Shown: positions 16,949 to 24,874 of the stretch, one piece after another | Layout of the letters: each line of letters begins with the position of its first letter | Numbering within the stretch: position 1 is the stretch's first letter | Assembly: GCF_018380615.1 (NCBI RefSeq) | Contig: NZ_JAGYVZ010000018.1 | Location: forward strand, 60,427 to 124,426 | Length of the DNA: 64,000 nucleotides | Source of the DNA: Flavobacterium psychroterrae | GTDB taxonomy: Bacteria > Bacteroidota > Bacteroidia > Flavobacteriales > Flavobacteriaceae | Direction: 5' to 3' | Position numbers and translations under genes: made by a program | Notes under the pieces: model-generated | What the model saw: only the letters and a program-made list of their open reading frames with translations | Database searches by the model: none | What the model was told of the DNA's origin: nothing

Positions 16949-17614
16949 ATGAAATCTCTTCTGTACAAATACCGAAAATTCTTTATTGTTCTAATTGTAT
17001 TTTCAGCTGTCACCATAACCTTATTTTATTCGGCTTTAAAGCCACAAAAAACATTACCTATTTACAATCCTGCTGACGTAAATCCAGAATTGGTTGACAG
17101 TACAATTCAATATAAAAGCAAATATCACACCATTGCAGATTTCAAGTTTGTCAATCAAAACGGTGATACGATTACTCAAAAAAACTACGAAGGAAAAATT
17201 TATGTAGCTGATTTTTTCTTTACAACTTGCGGTTCTATTTGTCCAAAAATGTCAACAAATCTGGAAGAAGTTCAAAAAGCAATTTTAAACAATCCTAAGG
17301 TAATGCTGCTTTCACATACCGTTTTTCCTGAAGTTGACAGTATTCCGGTTTTAAAAGCTTATGCCATAAAACATCATGTTGTTGACAGTAAATGGAACTT
17401 GGTTACCGGAGATAAAAAAGAGATTTATACCATGGCGAGAAAATCATATCTGGCGGTGAAATTAGGTCGCCCTGATCAATTGTATGATATGGTTCATACC
17501 GAGAATTTTGTTTTAGTCGATCAAAAAAGACGTGTTCGCGGTTTTTATGACGGAACAAACAAAGAGGAAATCAAACGACTTTTAGAAGACATCGATTTCT
17601 TGTGTAAAGAGTAA
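16949..17614 (+). CDS. SCO1/SenC family copper chaperone or thiol-disulfide protein
   Basis: SCO proteins deliver copper to, or reduce the cysteines of, cytochrome c oxidase on the outside of the inner membrane. From 16949 the product has a basic start, one membrane anchor (residues ~9-28) and a thioredoxin-like domain. The CxxxC motif CGSIC is at about residues 94-98, preceded by FFFTT. The conserved histidine is in DMVHTEN near residue 182. The start at 16949 is preferred because the promoter box overlaps the alternative at 16916. Length and motif order are typical; metal binding itself cannot be read from the sequence. Confidence 0.92.
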   Translation: MKSLLYKYRKFFIVLIVFSAVTITLFYSALKPQKTLPIYNPADVNPELVDSTIQYKSKYHTIADFKFVNQNGDTITQKNYEGKIYVADFFFTTCGSICPKMSTNLEEVQKAILNNPKVMLLSHTVFPEVDSIPVLKAYAIKHHVVDSKWNLVTGDKKEIYTMARKSYLAVKLGRPDQLYDMVHTENFVLVDQKRRVRGFYDGTNKEEIKRLLEDIDFLCKE

Positions 17615-17663
17615 AATCCCTTATTTTTAGAAACATTTAGCATTTAGAAAAGTGTTAAATACC

Positions 17664-17692
17664 TTTGAATAAAGAATAATTGCCTACTTTTG
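17664..17692 (+). promoter_or_regulatory. Promoter of the feo operon
   Basis: TTTG (17664-17667), 17 bases, then TACTTTTG (17685-17692), a good match to the Bacteroidota promoter. The transcript would start near 17698, about 20 bases before feoA. No Fur box is obvious. Confidence 0.7.
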
Positions 17693-17718
17693 CAATCTAA
17701 ATTCAATCTAAATAAGCT

Positions 17719-17958
17719 TTGCAAAATACAATACATACCCTGAAAAAAGGCGAAAAAGCCATTATCAAAGATTTTGATATCGATTTGATTCCTTTAAAGT
17801 TATTAGAGATGGGATGTTTGCCGGGAAATTTAGTTGAATTACTTCAAATTGCTCCTTTTGGAGATCCGTTATATTTAGATATTAATGGTTCACACGTAGC
17901 CATTCGTGTTGAAACTGCTCGTGAAATTGAAGTTGAACTTATCAAAACCAATTTGTAA
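17719..17958 (+). CDS. feoA: Ferrous iron transport protein A
   Basis: FeoA is a small SH3-like cytoplasmic protein that works with FeoB in Fe(II) uptake. The 79-residue product has the family pattern: L-K-x-G-E-x-A near the start, then LLEMGCLPGNLVELLQIAPFGDP and a last strand HVAIRVETAREIEVE. The only start that keeps the conserved N-terminus is a TTG at 17719; there is no ATG in the right place. Its stop TAA shares one base with the feoB start (TAATG), so translation of the two is coupled. Confidence 0.93.
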   Translation: MQNTIHTLKKGEKAIIKDFDIDLIPLKLLEMGCLPGNLVELLQIAPFGDPLYLDINGSHVAIRVETAREIEVELIKTNL

Positions 17959-20057
17959 TGAGCATTCAAAATATTAATGTTGCCCTTATAGGGAATCCAA
18001 ATACAGGAAAAACTTCAGTTTTCAATCAGCTTACAGGACTAAATCAACAAGTGGGGAATTATCCCGGAATTACGGTTGAGAAAAAAATTGGGTTCTGTAA
18101 ATTGCCGCATAACATTAAAGCCAATATTCTCGATTTACCTGGAACGTATAGTTTGAACGCAAGTTCTATGGACGAAAGTGTTGTGATTGAACTTTTACTG
18201 AACAAAAACGACAAATTATATCCGGATGTTGCGGTAGTTGTAACAGATGTTGAAAATCTGAAAAGAAATTTACTGATTTACACTCAAATAAAAGATCTTG
18301 AAATTCCAACGATTTTAGTCATTAATATGTCGGATCGTATGGAAAGTAAAGGAATAACTTTAGATATTCCGTACCTGGAAGAAAAACTTCAGACTAAAAT
18401 TGCTCTGGTAAGTTCCCGTAAAGGTTTGGGAATTGACGAATTAAAAGAATTGATTGTTTCTTATAAAACGCTTCCTCATCAACCTTGTTTAAATGCTTCG
18501 GTTATTGATGCTGAATATTTTAAAAAGTTGCAACACGCTTTCCCCAATCAGCTTTTATATAAATTATGGCTGGTTATTACACAAGATGTGAATTTTTCGA
18601 ATTTAGATCGAAATGAAATCAGAAGTACTTTTACAAAATCACATTCAGAATTAAAACGTTTACAGCAAAAAGAAACTATTAAAAGATATCAATTCATCAA
18701 TGATGTTTTGAAAGAAGGTTTAAAAGTCGATGCCACAATGGCAAAAGACATTAGGGCCAAACTTGATCGTGTACTAACACATAAATTTTGGGGTTATGTT
18801 ATTTTCTTAGCCATTTTATTTGTGATTTTCCAGTCGATTTTTAGTTGGTCAACAATCCCTATGGACTTTATTGACAGCACTTTTGCTTCTTTAAGCAGTT
18901 GGGTGGCTCAGGAGTTACCAAGCGGTATTTTAACCGATTTACTTTCGCAGGGAATTGTACCCGGAATTGGCGGTGTTATTATCTTTATTCCGCAAATTGC
19001 CTTTTTATTTCTCTTTATTTCCATTTTGGAAGAAAGCGGATATATGAGTCGTGTTGTCTTTTTGATGGATAAAATCATGCGTAAGTTTGGACTTTCGGGA
19101 AAAAGTGTCGTGCCTTTAATTTCAGGAACTGCTTGTGCTATTCCGGCAATTATGGCGACCCGAAATATTGAAAACTGGAAAGAACGCCTTATTACGATAT
19201 TAGTAACGCCGTTCACTACTTGTTCTGCCAGATTACCAGTTTATACTATTATTATTTCTTTGGTTATACCGAATGAACGCCTTTTTGGATTTTTAAACAT
19301 GCAGGGTTTAGCCTTGATGTTATTGTATCTATTAGGATTTGGAACTGCAATTCTTTCGGCATATATCTTAAATAAAATATTGAAAATTAGCGGTAAAACG
19401 TATTTTGTTGTTGAAATGCCGAGTTATAAATTACCACTTTTTAAGAATGTTGCCATCAATGTGGTTGAAAAAACAAAAGCGTTTGTAGTTGGAGCAGGAA
19501 AAATCATTCTAGCTATATCTGTTATTTTATGGTTTTTAGCGTCTTACGGGCCTGGAAGAAATTTTAACGAAGCAGAAGAAATTGTAAAAGAAAGATTTGT
19601 CAACACGCCAATTGACGAAGCAACGTTTGAAAACGAAGTGGCTTCTCAGAAATTAGAGAATTCATACATCGGGATTATGGGTAAAGCTATCGAACCTGCG
19701 ATTTCTCCTCTTGGTTATGACTGGAAAATAGGCATTGCAATTATTAGTTCATTTGCTGCACGTGAGGTTTTCGTGGGAACTCTTGCTACAATTTACAGCG
19801 TGGGGAGCAGCGATAACGAAGCGACTATAAAAAGCAAAATGCAGGAGGAAATAAATCCGCAAACAGGTCAGAAGATCTTCAATTTTGCTTCGGGAATTTC
19901 ATTATTATTATTTTACGCCTTTGCCATGCAGTGCGCGAGTACGCTTGCTATTACTAAAAAAGAAACGAATTCATGGAAATGGCCTGCAATGCAACTCGTT
20001 TTAATGAGCGGACTTGCTTATTTTGTAGCGCTTTTTGCTTATCAACTTTTAAAATAA
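17958..20057 (+). CDS. feoB: Ferrous iron transporter B (GTPase-permease)
   Basis: FeoB imports Fe(II) across the inner membrane. The N-terminal G domain has all motifs: GNPNTGKT at 12-19, the G2/G3 region with DLPG at 59-62, and NMSD at 123-126. A helical linker follows. The membrane part starts near residue 270 and contains two Gate-type halves, with SGTACAIPAIMATRN and FTTCSARLPVYT, the cysteine-containing segments of the pore. The 699-residue length is usual for Bacteroidota. It is followed after 7 bases by a small Cys-rich membrane protein that often accompanies feoB. Confidence 0.98.
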   Translation: MSIQNINVALIGNPNTGKTSVFNQLTGLNQQVGNYPGITVEKKIGFCKLPHNIKANILDLPGTYSLNASSMDESVVIELLLNKNDKLYPDVAVVVTDVENLKRNLLIYTQIKDLEIPTILVINMSDRMESKGITLDIPYLEEKLQTKIALVSSRKGLGIDELKELIVSYKTLPHQPCLNASVIDAEYFKKLQHAFPNQLLYKLWLVITQDVNFSNLDRNEIRSTFTKSHSELKRLQQKETIKRYQFINDVLKEGLKVDATMAKDIRAKLDRVLTHKFWGYVIFLAILFVIFQSIFSWSTIPMDFIDSTFASLSSWVAQELPSGILTDLLSQGIVPGIGGVIIFIPQIAFLFLFISILEESGYMSRVVFLMDKIMRKFGLSGKSVVPLISGTACAIPAIMATRNIENWKERLITILVTPFTTCSARLPVYTIIISLVIPNERLFGFLNMQGLALMLLYLLGFGTAILSAYILNKILKISGKTYFVVEMPSYKLPLFKNVAINVVEKTKAFVVGAGKIILAISVILWFLASYGPGRNFNEAEEIVKERFVNTPIDEATFENEVASQKLENSYIGIMGKAIEPAISPLGYDWKIGIAIISSFAAREVFVGTLATIYSVGSSDNEATIKSKMQEEINPQTGQKIFNFASGISLLLFYAFAMQCASTLAITKKETNSWKWPAMQLVLMSGLAYFVALFAYQLLK

Positions 20058-20064
20058 AACGATT

Positions 20065-20187
20065 ATGGTACAAGAAATTATTGCCTTCGTTATATTATTT
20101 ATCGCCATTGGCTTTTTGATTAGAAAGTTCTTCTGGAAATCTAAAAAGAAAAAGGATTGTGGAGATGGGAATTGTGGGTGTTCTTGA
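20065..20187 (+). CDS. FeoB-associated Cys-rich membrane protein
   Basis: This 40-residue gene encodes one N-terminal membrane span (residues ~4-20), a basic stretch (RKFFWKSKKKKK), and a cysteine-rich end DCGDGNCGCS. Both shape and position match the small FeoB-associated Cys-rich proteins. They may bind iron or help assemble the transporter; the function is not proven. It lies 7 bases after feoB and is the last gene of the feo operon before the terminator at 20397. Confidence 0.85.
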   Translation: MVQEIIAFVILFIAIGFLIRKFFWKSKKKKDCGDGNCGCS

Positions 20188-20191
20188 GAAA

Positions 20192-20231
20192 AAGGTTCTA
20201 AGGTTCTAAGGTTCAAAGTTGCAAAGGTTCT
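20192..20231. repeat. AAGGTTCT octamer repeats
   Basis: AAGGTTCT at 20192-20199 and 20200-20207, AAGGTTCA at 20208-20215, and another AAGGTTCT at 20224-20231. The first three are in tandem. Confidence 0.8.
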
Positions 20232-20300
20232 GAGGTTTTTGCTAAGATTATTATAGAAAACAAGTTTAGAGGTTTCACAAAGTTTTTACATAGCGATTTA

Positions 20301-20326
20301 TTGTCACACTGAGCAAAGTCGAAGTC
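20301..20326. repeat. Candidate interspersed element (CACTGAGCAAAGTCGAAGTC)
   Basis: TTGTCACACTGAGCAAAGTC plus GAAGTC. I recall close variants (CACTGAGCGAAGTCGAAG) as a frequent intergenic repeat in Flavobacterium and other genomes; only one copy is in this window. Confidence 0.35.
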
Positions 20327-20396
20327 TGCAAAGTTGTTTTATTTTCAACGACTAAAAGCTATTGAATTTCACACACTTCATTATAAATTAAAATAC

Positions 20397-20434
20397 AAAG
20401 CTTCACAAAGAACTTAAAATTCTTGTGAAGCTTT
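20397..20434 (+). terminator. Intrinsic terminator of the feo operon
   Basis: AAAGCTTCACAA (20397-20408) pairs with TTGTGAAGCTTT (20423-20434), and a T-run extends the right arm. It is the first strong hairpin after the feo genes. Confidence 0.75.
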
Positions 20435-20526
20435 TTGCATTATTCTACAATAGCATCGCAAAATAAAAATGTCTTTTTTCAACATTTAAAAACCTTCTAT
20501 GGCTTATTTATCAAATTTTTGAAAAT

Positions 20527-20534
20527 TATTTTTG
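20527..20534 (+). promoter_or_regulatory. -7 box before a 39-residue gene
   Basis: TATTTTTG matches TAnnTTTG and lies 22 bases before the ATG at 20557. No -33 element is evident. Confidence 0.45.
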
Positions 20535-20556
20535 TCAAATTTAATTCACTAAAGAA

Positions 20557-20676
20557 ATGACTAAATACGAAAAAAGTGAAATTGCAAGAGATAAAAGGGT
20601 GACAAGAGTTATTTGGTTTTTTCTGGGCTTTTTATGCGCTTTCATAATAATGACTCTTTTAAAACATAAATTCTAA
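20557..20676 (+). CDS. Small membrane protein of unknown function (39 aa)
   Basis: The product has a charged N-terminus (MTKYEKSEIARDKRVTR), one membrane span (WFFLGFLCAFIIMTLL, residues ~19-35) and a basic end KHKF. Charge distribution and length are typical of genuine small single-span proteins. A -7 box lies 22 bases upstream. No neighbour is close enough to suggest a partner, and I do not recognise the family. Confidence 0.5.
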   Translation: MTKYEKSEIARDKRVTRVIWFFLGFLCAFIIMTLLKHKF

Positions 20677-20682
20677 TAATGG

Positions 20683-20757
20683 TAGTTTTCAGTCGCAGTC
20701 ACCGTTTTCAATTCTGACGTAAAGTAAACCGAGACCGAAAACTGAGACTGAAAACTA
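20683..20757. repeat. Imperfect inverted repeat, second copy of the GTCGCAGT family
   Basis: TAGTTTTCAGTCGCAGT (20683-20699) pairs with 20741-20757 with one mismatch in 17. It shares TTTTCAGT, AGTCGCAGT and GACTGAAAACT with the element at 1540-1596. It lies just after the stop of the leftward HD-domain gene and could help stop its transcript. Confidence 0.75.
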
Positions 20758-20762
20758 AAAAC

Positions 20763-21416
20763 TTACTTCACTCCTTCCCACTCTGCATAAAACTGCGCCA
20801 GAAACGTTTCCATAAAGCGATGTCTTTCGGCAGCGATTTGTTTTCCGGTTTCGGTATTCATTTTATCTTTTAAGAGTAAAAGTTTTTCGTAAAAGTGATT
20901 TATCGTTGGGGCATTATTTTTTTTGTACTCTTCCTTCGACATATTCGTTACCGGAGCAATTTCAGGATTATATAAGGCGCGGTTTTTAAATCCTCCATAA
21001 TTGAAAGCTCTTGCCACTCCAATTGCTCCTATTGCATCTAAACGATCCGCATCCTGAACGATATCTAATTCTGTCGAAGAGAACTTCTTTTCAAAATTTC
21101 CGCCTTTATATGAGATGTTTTCGATGATATTCACGACGTGTTGAATAATAGCTGTCGAAACATTTTCTGATTCTAAAAACACACGCGCTGTTTTTGGCCC
21201 AATGGTTTCGTCTCCGTTATGAAATTTACTGTCGGCAATATCATGAAGCAAAGCGCCTAATTGAACTACGAGCAAATCACATTCTGTTCCTTTTGCTATT
21301 AAGTGTGCATTTTTATATACACGTTCAATATGAAACCAATCGTGTCCGCCTTCGGCATCATTTAGTTTTTCTTTTACAAAAGTAATTGTTTTGTTTAGTA
21401 GGTCGGTATTATTCAT
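20763..21416 (-). CDS. HD-domain phosphohydrolase
   Basis: The 217-residue protein carries the HD metal site: His25 in GGHDWFHIERV, then His58-Asp59 in GALLHDIAD, and a later Asp in VQDADRLDAIGAIG (about residue 120). This pattern (yedJ/yfbR-like small HD proteins) is that of cytoplasmic, metal-dependent phosphohydrolases acting on nucleotides or related phosphates. The exact substrate is unknown. It is a single-gene unit; its downstream side carries the inverted repeat at 20683-20757. Confidence 0.9.
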   Translation of the reverse strand: MNNTDLLNKTITFVKEKLNDAEGGHDWFHIERVYKNAHLIAKGTECDLLVVQLGALLHDIADSKFHNGDETIGPKTARVFLESENVSTAIIQHVVNIIENISYKGGNFEKKFSSTELDIVQDADRLDAIGAIGVARAFNYGGFKNRALYNPEIAPVTNMSKEEYKKNNAPTINHFYEKLLLLKDKMNTETGKQIAAERHRFMETFLAQFYAEWEGVK

Positions 21417-21459
21417 TGCTGGTATTTTGTTGTTGGTAAATTGCCCGCCGATTTAACGG

Positions 21460-21485
21460 ATCAAACAGATTTACACAGATTTTTT
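21460..21485. repeat. Short CAGATT direct repeats
   Basis: ATCAAACAGATTTACACAGATTTTTT contains two ACAGATT copies, and ACACAGATTTTTT (21473-21485) is also found exactly at 62036-62048. It appears to be a degraded copy of the palindrome at 62016-62078. Confidence 0.5.
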
Positions 21486-21518
21486 CTATATTTTACATTT
21501 TATAAAATCCTTTAAATA

Positions 21519-21564
21519 AAAATGTTGATTGTCAAAGCTTGAAAACTCTAACAATCAACATTTT
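21519..21564 (-). terminator. Hairpin downstream of the desaturase gene
   Basis: AAAATGTTGATTGT (21519-21532) is the exact complement of 21551-21564, an uninterrupted 14-bp stem with an 18-base loop. On the minus strand the T-rich arm ends the hairpin, 71 bases after the desaturase stop. Confidence 0.65.
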
Positions 21565-21634
21565 CAATATCAATATCAATTGCAAAAATCAATTTTAAAT
21601 CTAAAATCAGAAATCTGCTATCTAAAATTAAGAT

Positions 21635-22627
21635 CTACAATCTGGCAGGTTCAACCCATTTAAAGATGTGTGATTCTTGCGGAATTACTATTCTTTCAGA
21701 GATTCTAGCCATACGACCTGGTAATTTCATTAAGTAATCACGGGCTTTTTCGGCTTCATCTGTTAAACCGGACATTTTATCAATTTCCCACTTATCCATT
21801 AATTTCTGCATGATGTCTACGTAATCGCTTGCGGTGTAAACACCAATACGTTGTGCAGAATCAGAAAATTGTTCGAAAGCAGAACTGATCTTTTGACCTG
21901 ATTCTCTTAAAAAGTGTGCAGGCATAACGATTTTTTGTTTCATCATATATTGAAACGCTAGCATCATTTCGCTTGGATCTACTGCAAAAATACGCGTAAC
22001 AAATTCGCTATAGGCATGGTGATGGCGCATTTCGTCACCAGCAATCATTTTACACATTTTAGACAACTTGTTATCACCAAATTTCTTCGCCATTTGAGCT
22101 ACTCTATTGTGTGAAACATACGTTGCTAATTCCTGGAAACTGGTATATACAAAGTTTTTGTATGGGTCAGATCCCGTTCCAATATCAAAACCGTCGTTAA
22201 TTAAATGCTGTGTTGTCATCTCGATTTCACGCATGTTGACACGACCGGACAAATACAAGTATTTATTTAAAAGATCCCCGTGACGGTTTTCTTCTCCTGT
22301 CCATTGTCTGATCCATTTAGACCAACCGTTTCCACCATTTTCTATTTGATTTATTCCTTCCACGTCCATTAACCATGATTCGTATGTTGGTAAAGCCTCT
22401 TCGGTAATTGTATCACCTACAAGCGTTACCCAGAAATCATATGGTAATTCTTTGGCAATTTCACGTAACTCTTTTACCTCCTCAAAGAAATTTTCTCCTT
22501 CAGAATTAGGCAAAAAGTCTGACGGCTGCCAAATTTTTTCCACCGGAATTAAATACTGTTCAACGAAGCTATCCACGTTTTTTTCCAAAAACTGCATTAC
22601 TTCTAATCTAATGTTTTTTATAGACAT
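21635..22627 (-). CDS. Acyl-ACP desaturase
   Basis: This soluble di-iron enzyme introduces a double bond into acyl chains on acyl carrier protein. The two iron-binding helices carry EENRH (residues 112-116) and DEMRHH (198-203), the EExxH/DExxH pair of the stearoyl-ACP desaturase family. An additional Glu in the N-terminal part (near 82) and one near 166 (FQELATY) complete the ligand set. The 330-residue length fits. The gene lies next to plsC, which uses acyl chains for phospholipid synthesis, in the same direction and 52 bases downstream, so a shared role in membrane lipid make-up is likely. Confidence 0.94.
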   Translation of the reverse strand: MSIKNIRLEVMQFLEKNVDSFVEQYLIPVEKIWQPSDFLPNSEGENFFEEVKELREIAKELPYDFWVTLVGDTITEEALPTYESWLMDVEGINQIENGGNGWSKWIRQWTGEENRHGDLLNKYLYLSGRVNMREIEMTTQHLINDGFDIGTGSDPYKNFVYTSFQELATYVSHNRVAQMAKKFGDNKLSKMCKMIAGDEMRHHHAYSEFVTRIFAVDPSEMMLAFQYMMKQKIVMPAHFLRESGQKISSAFEQFSDSAQRIGVYTASDYVDIMQKLMDKWEIDKMSGLTDEAEKARDYLMKLPGRMARISERIVIPQESHIFKWVEPARL

Positions 22628-22679
22628 TACTTATTTTAGATTTGGGATTTATGTTTAGAATATTTCTAAAACTATAAAT

Positions 22680-23420
22680 CTATTTATACTCGTTTACTCC
22701 TTCTACAACTGCCTTCTCTGTCATCGCCATTAAATCGGCAAAATTATAGTCTTTTACTGCTAAAGCTTTATGAACTGTAAAGGTAAGGCGATTTCCTAAA
22801 CCAACAGGAAAAAAACCATATCGCACCATTTTCCATGAATTGTTGATACTTACCGGTACTATATACGCCGAAGGTGCATATTTACACAGAATCTTCAAAC
22901 CGTTTTGAGCAAATTCTTTAGGCTTTCCTGTTTTACTTCTTGTGCCTTCAGGAAAAATAACAGCAGATCTTTTGTATTTCTCAATATATTCTGACAAGCC
23001 TTTGATTGCCGGAATGGCTTGTTTAGGGTCTTTACGGTCAATTAAGACAGATCCTCCGTGGCGCAAATTAAAAGATACACTTGGAACTCCGCTTCCTAAC
23101 TCTTTCTTGCTTACAAATTTACAATGAAAACGTCTAAAGTACCAAATCATTGCTATGATATCGTACATGCTTTGGTGATTAGAAACAAAAATAATAGGAA
23201 CTCCTGTTGGAATTGTTTCTCTGTTTTCAATCTTGTAGGTTGTTCCAACAAGATTTGTACATCTTAAAAGAAAAAAATTTAAATAATCTACACTTTTTTT
23301 ATGAGCCTGATAACCAAAAACATTTAGGCAAATCCACTGTATTGGATGAAATACAAGTAAACACAGACTAAATATTATGTAATATATAGCAGATATTGGA
23401 TATGAAATTATTTTTTGCAT
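22680..23420 (-). CDS. plsC: 1-acyl-sn-glycerol-3-phosphate acyltransferase
   Basis: PlsC makes phosphatidic acid from lysophosphatidic acid. The protein has a hydrophobic N-terminal segment (residues ~9-35), the catalytic NHQSMYD motif with His82 and Asp87, and FPEGTRS at 156-162, which binds the glycerol phosphate. The 246-residue length is usual. It is the first gene of a probable two-gene unit with the desaturase and has a -7 box 19 bases before the start. Confidence 0.95.
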   Translation of the reverse strand: MQKIISYPISAIYYIIFSLCLLVFHPIQWICLNVFGYQAHKKSVDYLNFFLLRCTNLVGTTYKIENRETIPTGVPIIFVSNHQSMYDIIAMIWYFRRFHCKFVSKKELGSGVPSVSFNLRHGGSVLIDRKDPKQAIPAIKGLSEYIEKYKRSAVIFPEGTRSKTGKPKEFAQNGLKILCKYAPSAYIVPVSINNSWKMVRYGFFPVGLGNRLTFTVHKALAVKDYNFADLMAMTEKAVVEGVNEYK

Positions 23421-23439
23421 GCTTTAAAAAATTAATGCC

Positions 23440-23447
23440 CAAAAGTA
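23440..23447 (-). promoter_or_regulatory. -7 box of plsC
   Basis: On the minus strand TACTTTTG matches TAnnTTTG. It ends 19 bases before the plsC start and faces away from the rnpA promoter 60 bases away. Confidence 0.6.
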
Positions 23448-23506
23448 ATAAATAAATTTTTAGCCGTATAAAAATTGAAAACAATAACCGTTTTATTGTT
23501 TAATTG

Positions 23507-23514
23507 TACCTTTG
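23507..23514 (+). promoter_or_regulatory. -7 box of rnpA
   Basis: TACCTTTG matches TAnnTTTG, 32 bases before the rnpA start. No good -33 element is present. Confidence 0.6.
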
Positions 23515-23546
23515 TACTATAAAATTGCAAATTTTTTCTGAATTAA

Positions 23547-23951
23547 ATGAACTTTACTTACCCAAAAAATGAACGCTTAAAGAGCAAAACGACAATTGAT
23601 TTACTTTTTTCTGATGGGAAATCGGTTTCTAAATATCCGTTGCGTTTGGTTTACCGTCAAGCGGAAGTTGGCGCAGAAGAAAAAATCAAAATGGGCGTTT
23701 CTGTTTCTAAGAAATATTTTAAAAAAGCTGTTGATCGCAATTATTTCAAACGTGTTCTTAGAGAAACATATCGTTTGAACAAACATTTACTTCTGGATAA
23801 TATTGAACAATCGTATTCTATTATGTTTTTTTATCAGACGAAAGACAGATTATCTTACGAAGAAATCAATACCAAAACGATTCAGTTGTTTGAGAAATTC
23901 CTTCTTCAGGTAAATAAAACTCCTGATTCTGAAGTCAAAATTGAATCGTAA
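23547..23951 (+). CDS. rnpA: Ribonuclease P protein component
   Basis: RnpA binds the RNase P RNA and helps process tRNA 5' ends. The 134-residue basic protein has the N-terminal pattern FTYPKNERLKSKTTIDLLF and the RNA-binding block KKAVDRNYFKRVLRETYR (residues 59-76), corresponding to the RNR motif. The gene is not next to rpmH or yidC here, unlike in many other phyla. A short self-complementary sequence follows at 23959-23972, but with no T-run. Confidence 0.93.
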   Translation: MNFTYPKNERLKSKTTIDLLFSDGKSVSKYPLRLVYRQAEVGAEEKIKMGVSVSKKYFKKAVDRNYFKRVLRETYRLNKHLLLDNIEQSYSIMFFYQTKDRLSYEEINTKTIQLFEKFLLQVNKTPDSEVKIES

Positions 23952-24043
23952 TTCTAATCTGATAGTTATCAGAAAAACTTTATGAAGCTTATTAGATAGA
24001 AAATTATAAAAAAATTGTAGTTTTAGCTCTAATTTGAAATTTT

Positions 24044-24872
24044 ATGAGATACATTTTCTTTTTATCCTTAATTTTTTTAAGTCTTGTAAGCTGTAGTAAA
24101 TCTGAGCCTGTCAGCAATGATTTAGCGATTAGTACTGTAAAGCTTCCGCCAAAAAGCGACTCTAATTATACAGATGCAAAATTTAAAAGTGCAGCTGCTA
24201 CATCTAAAGAAACCCCACAAAAAATAATCAAACAAGCTTCACTGCGTTTTGAAACTAATGATTTAGAAAGTACTTTTAATCAAATTCAGACTGCAATTGC
24301 AGCAAATAAATAAAGGAACTGTTCAAAACGATTCTGAAGGAAAAGATTATGATAACGCATACAGAAATCTGCTTATACGTATACCAAGCGAAAATTTTGA
24401 TCAGTTTATAAGCTCGGTTTCAAAAGGTGTTTCATATTTTGAAAGAAAAGAGATATCATCTGAAAATGTAACTGAACAATATATTGATCTTGATTCGAGA
24501 TTGAAAACAAAACGAAAACTTGAAGAGCGATATCTTCAGATTCTTCAAAAAGCCACGAAAATAAGTGAGATTCTGGAGATTGAAAAACAAATTTCGACCA
24601 TTCGTGAAGAAATTGAAGCTAAAGAAGGTCAACTGAAATATTTAGAAAGCTGCGTTTCTGAAAGTACTGTTACAATTGAATTTTATAAAACCATTGCCCA
24701 AAAAGAAGGCGTTAAAACTTCCTACGGATCTAAACTCTGGACTGCTATTGAATCCGGATTTTTTAGCCTTTCAGAATTTTTAATATCAATCATTAGTCTT
24801 TGGCCATTTATTATACTATTTTGCGTATTCGCCTATTTTATTAGAAAAAGATTTAAAAGAAAAAAAATATAA
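24044..24872 (+). pseudogene. DUF4349 lipoprotein gene broken by a 4-bp duplication
   Basis: Two open frames (24044-24313 and 24297-24872) are parts of one DUF4349-type protein. The first gives a lipoprotein signal (SLVSC, residues 13-17) and the start of the domain (IIKQASLRFETNDLES). The second continues in another frame with GTVQNDSEGKDY, YRNLLIRIPSENFDQ, a coiled coil (KRKLEERYLQIL to AKEGQLKYLES) and a C-terminal membrane span. The break is AAATAAATAAAGG at 24304-24316: removing one AAAT restores a continuous frame reading AANKGTVQ. The second part has no in-frame ATG, only a TTG at 24297. A sequencing error of four bases is unlikely but possible. Confidence 0.85.
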
Positions 24873-24874
24873 TC

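Larger units (their letters stand above)
20188..20556. other. Intergenic stretch with short repeats, no gene seen
   Basis: This 369-base gap holds three small structures: an 8-bp tandem repeat (20192-20231), a 26-base element TTGTCACACTGAGCAAAGTCGAAGTC (20301-20326), and a terminator (20397-20434). The rest is AT-rich with no open frame of note. A -7 box for the next small gene lies at 20527-20534. Confidence 0.7.

Noticed and set aside
23959..23972. CTGATAGTTATCAG after rnpA as a terminator
   Set aside because: The stem is too short and is followed by A-rich rather than T-rich sequence.
24297..24316. Programmed ribosomal frameshift in the DUF4349 gene
   Set aside because: The 4-base duplication would need a +1 shift, and the P-site AAA codon would re-pair with AAT, which lysine tRNA does not read well. 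There is no slippery heptamer or stimulatory hairpin next to it. A mutation is the simpler explanation.
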